64,000 nt of DNA from Scylla paramamosain (taxonomy: Eukaryota; Arthropoda; Malacostraca; Decapoda; Portunidae), in contig NC_087151.1 in assembly GCF_035594125.1 (NCBI RefSeq), forward strand, positions 17,631,001-17,695,000, in the 5' to 3' direction. Below, piece after piece: positions 57,450 through 64,000 of the stretch (positions within the stretch are counted from its first letter, which is position 1; the number at the start of each line of letters is the position of its first letter). Both the position numbers and the translations under genes were made by a program. The notes under the pieces were generated by a model, which saw nothing but the letters and a program-made list of their open reading frames with translations, ran no database searches and was not told the origin of the DNA.

Positions 57450-57950
57450 CAAACAAAGGCAAACGACACAAAGTTGTTCAAGTTATAAAACAGAAAGAAA
57501 ACTTGGTGAGAGACACAATGGATAAGAAAAAAAACTGTTGTAGTATTCGCCCTGAAGGAAGAGTGTACACCTCAGTGGACTGAAAGAGAAAAGAAGGAAA
57601 AGATATGTGTGGAAAAATTAGTGGGGACAATACAAGAAGAAAAAGAGCTGACTGGAGAGATCGAAGAATTTAAAAGATTGGGTAGATGTGTTGAGGGTGG
57701 ACAGCATCCTATGAAAATAAGGTTTAGGTCACAAGTGGCAGCTGAAGAAACACTCAGTAAATCCTGGAAACTGGCCAAGGTGGAAGAATACAAACAACTG
57801 TGGATTAAAAAAAGACATAACCAGAGAAGAGAGAGATACTATAAATGAACTAAGAAAAGAAGCAAATTAAAAAAAGCAGAAAGCTATCAGAGGTGGAGAA
57901 AAAGAGTTCTTTTGGAGATCATGGACATGAGGTTGAGAAAGTGGTACAGG
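57450..57950 (+). pseudogene. CR1-type ORF1 protein remnant (copy F)
   Basis: The reading is VRDTMDKKKTVVVFALKEE, then an open frame 57609-57848 (MEKLVGTIQEEKELTGEIEE, RLGRCVEGGQHPMKIRFRSQ, LSKSWKLAKVEEY). The KIRFRSQV segment is the RNA-binding core also seen in copy G (RPIRIRFATQV). A frame change near 57810 leads to DITREERDTINELRKEA. ORF1 proteins package LINE RNA. Its N-terminal coiled coil is missing because the element is truncated at about 57378, next to the Mutator-like fragment. Confidence 0.7.
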
Positions 57951-57960
57951 AGGGAAGTAA

Positions 57961-60090
57961 ATGCGGAAGGGGAAGACTAAAAGTAGCATACACGAACATA
58001 AATGGACTTATGTCGGCAGTGCTGGAACTAGAAACTATTTAAAAGAGGAGAAACTAGACATCATGGGAATCATTGAAACTAAATTGGCAAGTGAAGGGGA
58101 CATATTAAATATTGGTGAAGGAAAACACAACCTCTGGATGAGAAGTAGAAAGAATAAACGGGGAGGAGGTGTGATGCTTGTAGTTAGGAAGGATTTATTA
58201 GTGGAATCTGTCACATATGGGGTGGAGGAGGCAGAAAAATAAGCTTAAGACAGAATATTGGAAGATACCATCATTTTGTGGTGACTTATGTTCCCCCCTG
58301 TTCCAACTCTTGGAGAGAGTATGAATATAAGAAAATGCTTGAGGACACAAGGACATATTTAGCAGAGCTGCTTGAGGAAAATTACAATATACTCCTGATG
58401 GGGGACTTTAACTGTAAAGAGATATCTTTGGATCACAGAAGGCAGTAAGTTATCATGGGGAAACAAGCTACTAGACCTGGCTCTTGAAAATTTCCTGATA
58501 AATGAGTTACAGATAACACAAGATTTAGGAGAAATGAAGCACCTTCAAGGCTCGATCTAATTTTCACCAAGGAAAAAGAAATAGTAGAAGACCTTAAATA
58601 TATAGACCCAATAGGAAAAAGTGATCATGTGCTGATTCAGTTCACAGTTATGGATAATAACCCCAGTATAAGGAAAGAGGACCACAGAATGGCTAAACTA
58701 CAGCAAGACTAACTTTGGACAACTTAGGAAGTATTTCAGTGAAGTGAATTGGAACATAGTTATTCAAAAGGAAGACATAGAGGAAAAGTGGACAGCTTTC
58801 CTGTACATTTATAATAAGGGAGTAAAGAGATGGGTACCCAAAAGATCAACAGAGAACCTTTTCAAAAAGGATTGGTACAATAGGAGATGTGCAACAGCTA
58901 GATTGGAGAGAGAAAAAGCATGGAACAAGTGGAAGAAAAACAAGAGACTGGACCTGTGGAACAATTATATAAGGAAGAAGAACGAATACGTCAAAACTCA
59001 CAAAGATGAGCAGAAAATTTTGAAAAGAATGTTGTGGAGAAATGTAAAGACCAACCAAAATTATTTTACAAATTCATCAATGGAAAATTAAAGAGTAAAG
59101 GTGAAATAAGCATGGTAAAAGCTGGAGAAGAGACAGTGGATGACCCAGAAGAGGTAGCTGAAGTGTTTAACAGATACTTCCACTCTGTGTTTACTAAGGA
59201 AAATTATTTCAGAGGTGAGAGGACAGTGTTAGAAAAAGAGACCAACCTAAAGGAGATTAAAACATCAGTATAAAAAGTAAAGAATATGTTGGAAGACCTG
59301 GATGTAAAGAAAGCAATCGGTCCTGATGGTGTATCGAGTTGAATTTTAAAAGAGTGTAGCTCACAATTAGTCTCAGCACTGCACAATATAATTAGCACCA
59401 CCCTAGTAAAAGGTAGAGTACCCATAGATTGGAAACAGGCGGATATTACCCCAATTCACAAGACCAGAAGTAAAGAAGATCCATTAAATTACAGACCTGT
59501 ATCACTCACAAGTGTGGTGGCGAAGATTTGTGAAAAGATTATCAAGAACAGATGGGTGAAATATCTAGAAGACAATAAGGGGATAACAGAGAGACAGTTT
59601 GGCTTCAGAAAAGGAAGATCTTGTGTTATGAATTTGATAAGTTTCTACTTACGAGTAATAGATATAGTGCAAGAGCTAAATGGATGGGCTGACTGCATAT
59701 ACTTGGATCTGAGAAAAGCATTTGATAAAGTTCCGCACAGAAGATTAATATGGAAAATGGAAAAAATTTAAGGACTTGGTGGATCACTGTTAAAGTGGCT
59801 GACTAACTTTTTGACAAACAAAGAAATGAGGACAGTAATTAAAGGCAGCAGGTCGAACTGAAGAATGGTAATGTGGTGTCCTGCAAGGTTCGGTACTTGC
59901 ACCTATTATGTTCACAGTGTACGTAAACAATATGACAGAAGCTGTAGAAAGTTACATGAACCTTTTTGCTGATGATGCTAATATTATGAGGAAAGTAACA
60001 AACGAAGAAGACTGCAATGCTTTAAATCAGGACTTAATTAAGATTAATGAATGGTCATTGAGGTGGAACATGGAGTTTGATGCTAAATAA
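57961..60090 (+). pseudogene. CR1-type endonuclease-reverse transcriptase (copy F), broken
   Basis: The endonuclease shows KLDIMGIIETKLASEGDIL, KRGGGVMLVVRKDLL, LLMGDFNCKEI and PIGKSDHVLIQF. The linker is TENLFKKDWYNRRCATARLE then REKAWNKWKKN. RT shows LDVKKAIGPDGVSS, PLNYRPVSLTSVVAKICEKI, FGFRKGRSCVMNLISF, YLDLRKAFDKVPHRRLIWKM, VLQGSVLAPIMFTVYVNNM and YMNLFADDANIM with an intact FADD. Stops include TAA near 59272 and 59769 and TGA near 59339; frameshifts lie near 58240 and 59870. The ATG at 57961 lies just after a TAA and is the first usable start of the endonuclease frame. Confidence 0.87.
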
Positions 60091-60830
60091 TGTAGTGTGA
60101 TGAGGGTTGAAAAAAGTGTGAGAAGAGCAGTTGGCAGCTATTACTTAGGGAATGAGGAAATCTCAATAAGATCTGAAGAAAAAGATCTAGGAGTAATTAT
60201 TACTGATCATTTATAATTTGGGAAGCACATAAACAAAATTATAGGAGAAACATATAATCTGCTGAGAAACATCAAGATAGCATTCTCCTGTAATGAAGAA
60301 GACATGATAAAAAAAAACTGATAACGATGATACATCCGAGATTGGAGTACGCAGCATTAGTGTGGTCACCAAGTTTGAAAAAGGATACAAGAAAGTTAGA
60401 AAGAATCTAGAGAGCTACAACTAAAGTCCCTGCAAGCTTAAGAGAGTATAGTTATGAGGAAAGGTTGAAGAGATTGGGGGGCCTGACTACACTAGAAAAA
60501 AGGAGGGAAAGAGGTGATTTGATAGCAATATATAGAATATTGGAAGGAATGGAAAAGTTGATACCAGATACAAGAGACACAAGAGGACATAGAAGGAAAT
60601 TGAAAAGAAGAGTTTGCAGAAGAGATCATCAAGAAACATAGCTTCCCACACAGAAGTATAACAGTGTGGAATGAACTTAAGTATGAGACTGTGTGTGTAA
60701 AGACAATTCATAAATTTAAAAAGAAAATCTAGATACTCGTAAAAGTCGATATGGAGACAGGACAGCATGAGCCTAGTGTGGCTCTTGTCCTGTATTTCAC
60801 AACTGGGTAAATACAACTAGGGAAATACAC

Positions 60831-61368
60831 AGATACCAGTAAGGAATATTATGGTGATATTATCCTTGTCATTCATAAATAAAACTAAGTTGTTATCAAA
60901 GTTGCTTTTTACTCTACAAAATCCTATAAAAATCAAAACTTTTCTACACTAACTGCATCTAAACACAAAATTGGCTATATCTTGAAACTATAATTATTGT
61001 GCTTTGGAGGAAAATGACTCCATTAGTTTTGAACATAGTAAAAAAACAAGAAATCCTGAAAGATGAATGGATAGTAAGCATTTTGCTGGTATGTTTTTTT
61101 TTTTTTTTTTTTTTTGTGATTGAACAAACACCATCGATGTGATTTATTGAAGGAATAAAAGGGGAGAATATTGTGATATATGAAAGTGATCTTAGGAATT
61201 TTTTTTTGCACTGCAGTGGTGAGACATACAAAAAAGAATAGGGCAGCTATTTATAACTGGGTTTCATGAGTAAAACTACCCAATATCATAGAAATCAAGT
61301 GAACATATAAACCCTCATTTCCATTTCTAGCTCTGCTCTTTAATGTAAACATAAAAAGAAATAAATGA

Positions 61369-61372
<4 letters not shown>
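60831..61372. other. No recognisable feature
   Basis: AT-rich sequence with a T run at 61087-61115. No domain is recognisable. Confidence 0.5.
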
Positions 61373-61633
<261 letters not shown>

Positions 61634-61736
61634 TCAGCTATTATGATGAAACTTGCAGATCTTATTGCTTTTACTAAATTCATCAAATACCTTAGAATAA
61701 TTGGATTAATATAAATGTACCACTAGTACCAGGTAG

Positions 61737-61829
61737 CTGAAGAAAAAGATCTAGGAGTAATTATTACTGATAATTTATAATTTGGGAAACACATAAACAA
61801 AATTATAGGAGAAATATATAATCTGCTGA
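61737..61829 (+). mobile_element. 93-bp duplicate of an internal RT segment of copy F
   Basis: It matches 60173-60265 of copy F with only a few differences, including the same in-frame TAA within TTATAATTTGGG. It has no LINE 3' end, so it did not arise by ordinary 5' truncation. Confidence 0.88.
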
Positions 61830-63190
61830 TCTGTTTCTGTTTTTTTTTATAGTAGTAAGTTAATGGCCATTTATTAGCTAATCTTTTTAATCAATGTTTT
61901 TCTTCAACGCATCTTTTTAATGATGGGGTCATGTGTGTACTTAATTCATTTTTTTTACTGCAATAAACCTCTTTAATAGATAAATGTTTCCGAAATAAGG
62001 AATTAAATATAACATGAAAAATGTTGAAAGCATCATTTGGACATTATGTGTAGTGCATTTCTCCACTCTAAATCTGATCTTTCATCATTAAACAAATATA
62101 ATTTTCTGTTTTTAATATTTCTGTGCTAGTAAATTGATTAGTTATTACATTTCTCTTACAATTTTGACTGTAGCACAATAAGATAATGGTTGGAAGGGCC
62201 TGTGTGAAGTATGTAGGTAGCTATGAATAATTCTTTGCAAGATGTCCAGATGTGATTGATGAATGTTGCTGTTGTGTCTGTGACTTGGTTGGTCTGCTAT
62301 TTGTTAGAAACAAGGAATATGAGTACATTAAGTTGATTAACTCAAAAACATTAGTAATTACATTGTTTCAGTAGTCTATATTCCAGTCTCCTAAAAATTG
62401 CACACAATATAAATTTTTATTGAATATCATTGAAAGTGTATCTGTTAATTTATAAAGCAAAAACTATCTCCATTGCCACTGGGATGCCTCTGTAAACAGG
62501 CAAAAACAACTAAATTGAAATAACACACTCAAACACAAACACATTCTATAAATGCATCAGTAATGCATAGGTTATTTAAAATAAAGGAATTGTATTTACT
62601 ACCAGTGTAGAAAGCTACACCATCACCTTCTCTATTTCTACACTTCGTATACACATTATAACCTGGAAGTTCATGAACACTCACAAAGCCTTGGTCAAGC
62701 CTTATTTCAGCAAAACTGAGAACATCTAACTTTATCTGGTTACCTGCTGATAGGGAATTTAGAACAAATTATAGGCTTGTTGGAATACCAGTAGTATTCT
62801 TGAAGAATGTCTTTAAAGAATAGGCATCAAATAATAAAAAAAGTCAAGAAATTCTTATTCAGTTTGAAGTAAATTGATTGTCTAAGCTGTACATAAAAAG
62901 TAGTTATGTCTAATTATTGCCCTGATCATTTAGTGAAGTAAATTCATATTTATATAAATTGTCATAAGTGCTATTTTGAGGAATATTGCTAGAATAAAAA
63001 TAGCTAAGTTCCTTGTTTGTAACCGAGACAAAAGGTAACTTATTAATGCTTTCCATGATTGTATATAAAATATAAATCAGGATCAAGAACACATCACTGT
63101 TTGGCACTGGCATGAGTTCTGTGGTCTTGTCTAAGTTCATGTTGAGAAGACAACTTCCTCACTCTCTTTCCGTCTTGGTCGTTGTGTTAC
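61830..63190. other. No recognisable feature
   Basis: About 1.36 kb of AT-rich sequence. I see no domain, RNA gene, terminal repeat or long open frame with meaning. Confidence 0.5.
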
Positions 63191-63469
63191 ATTGTTTGGT
63201 CTTTCCGCTAGGAGTCACACCACTAGCTTCTCATCCATCCTATTAGGCATGTCAGGTCACCCTGCATCATCAACCACTGCTGCTGCATCAGCTGGCCAGC
63301 CAGCCTCCGCACCTCCATCTGTATCAACTTTATGGCCCAGAATGGTTGCCTTACTGTGTGATACAGGGATGTGTTATGTACCTATGACTGTTTTCATATT
63401 TTTGTGGATGGTTATAATGAAAAATGAAAGTTAAAGTTGGAAATGTTGGTGTAATTGTGAATCTTGGTG

Positions 63470-63900
63470 GGGTGGGGTGAACTGTTTGTGGATGACATTG
63501 ACAAATTTGCATAGTAAAAGGAAACTTGAGAGAGCTGTGGATCAATCTGCATTTTATGTATAAGATAGAAATCAAAAGTGAATATGGGGAAAAGCAAGGT
63601 AATGGTTTTTCTTAGAGGGAGAAAGGAAGTAGTGGTATGTAATTTTAAGATGCCTTATAGGTTGAGTGTGTCACTTGGAAGGTAGGAGGGTAAATAAAAG
63701 TATATGGTATGTGTATGAAAGATGCTTTTGGAGGTGGAGGACAAACAAAGGGGGAGTGATTGAATAGGGAGAGGTGTAGCTTATTCTTATGTGGCCATCC
63801 CTTGGAAGCTGCTCCTGGAGGGATTGTGGCATCAGAGATGTAGATAAGCGTAGATAAGGAAATAAATAGAAAATAAGTATAGGTAGATAAGGCTAAAAAC
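63470..63900 (+). mobile_element. Possible degenerate LINE reverse transcriptase fragment
   Basis: Reading with frame changes gives LFVDDID, then KVNMGKSKVMVF, VCNFKMPYRLSV, followed by sequence like the RT C-terminal region of jockey/R1-type LINEs (an xADD box, then a VNxGKSKVM motif). It is heavily decayed and belongs to neither family above. The call rests on two short motifs in the right order and spacing. Confidence 0.5.
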
Positions 63901-64000
63901 TTTCAAAGCTTTGAAAACTGAATATTTAACAAAAAGTGGTACATATTCAGTGTATCATGTGTTCTGTGTGAGCATATAAACCTTCAACCAGAATTTTTTA

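Larger units (their letters stand above)
57378..60830 (+). mobile_element. CR1/Rex1-type LINE copy F, 5'-truncated, best-preserved order
   Basis: On the plus strand ORF1 remnants (57450-57950) are followed by the endonuclease (about 57961-58700), linker, RT (about 58744-60100) and C-terminal region. The 3' terminus is at 60760-60830 (GACAGGACAGCATGAGCC, AACTGGGTAAATACAACTAG). All landmarks of the family occur in the expected order, although single-base lesions break the frames. Confidence 0.9.

Noticed and set aside
63192..63434. Open frame after an acceptor-like CTTTCCGCTAG, Ser/Ala/Pro-rich, considered as a further TRPA exon
   Set aside because: Joined to the exon ending at 36825 it hits a stop within about 12 codons, and it shows no transmembrane or pore motif. 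It may be an exon of something else, but I cannot support it.

Overview
This is an intron-rich, AT-rich animal genome window dominated by transposable elements and very long dinucleotide and trinucleotide microsatellites. The repeat mix (CR1/Rex1-type LINEs, a single-ORF jockey-like LINE, a DIRS-type element, PIF/Harbinger, a Mutator-like transposase remnant, a tRNA-derived SINE, and (CT)n/(TA)n runs over 100 bp) suggests an arthropod, most plausibly a decapod crustacean. That assignment is an inference from repeat style and from the one host gene; no species-specific marker is present.

Layout. 1-6290: two minus-strand copies of a jockey-like EN-RT LINE. 6904-18460: a PIF/Harbinger DNA transposon with a broken Myb/SANT-like gene on + and a broken transposase on -. 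A complete Ty3/Gypsy-type LTR retrotransposon (11114-18277, minus strand, 4-bp target duplication) sits inside it, 3 bp upstream of the transposase start codon. 18512-29690: four decayed CR1-type LINE copies. 30335-36825: three exons of the only convincing host gene, a TRPA-type ankyrin-repeat cation channel. Its 4.3-kb second intron holds LINEs, a Helitron-like insertion and a Tc1/mariner-like element. 37075-43830: oppositely oriented jockey-like LINE pieces joined to a DIRS-like retrotransposon. 44030-53640: two CR1-type copies, one with a jockey-like LINE nested in it. 53765-57376: SINE, microsatellites, a MITE and a Mutator-like transposase fragment. 57378-60830: the best-preserved CR1-type copy. 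60831-64000: microsatellites and mostly unrecognised sequence.

The most interesting object is the LTR element. Its integrase lies upstream of reverse transcriptase/RNase H, the Ty1/copia order, although every domain is Ty3/Gypsy-like. This matches the Gmr1-like arrangement that I know mainly from deuterostomes. Both LTRs, a tRNA-Pro-type primer binding site, the polypurine tract and the target duplication are visible. Other notable items are an open reading frame fusing DIRS RNase H to jockey-like RT, a microsatellite grown inside a LINE coding region, and LINE 3' ends that run directly into microsatellites.

The only host coding sequence I can defend is the TRPA exons; most other long open frames are transposon remnants or translated microsatellites.
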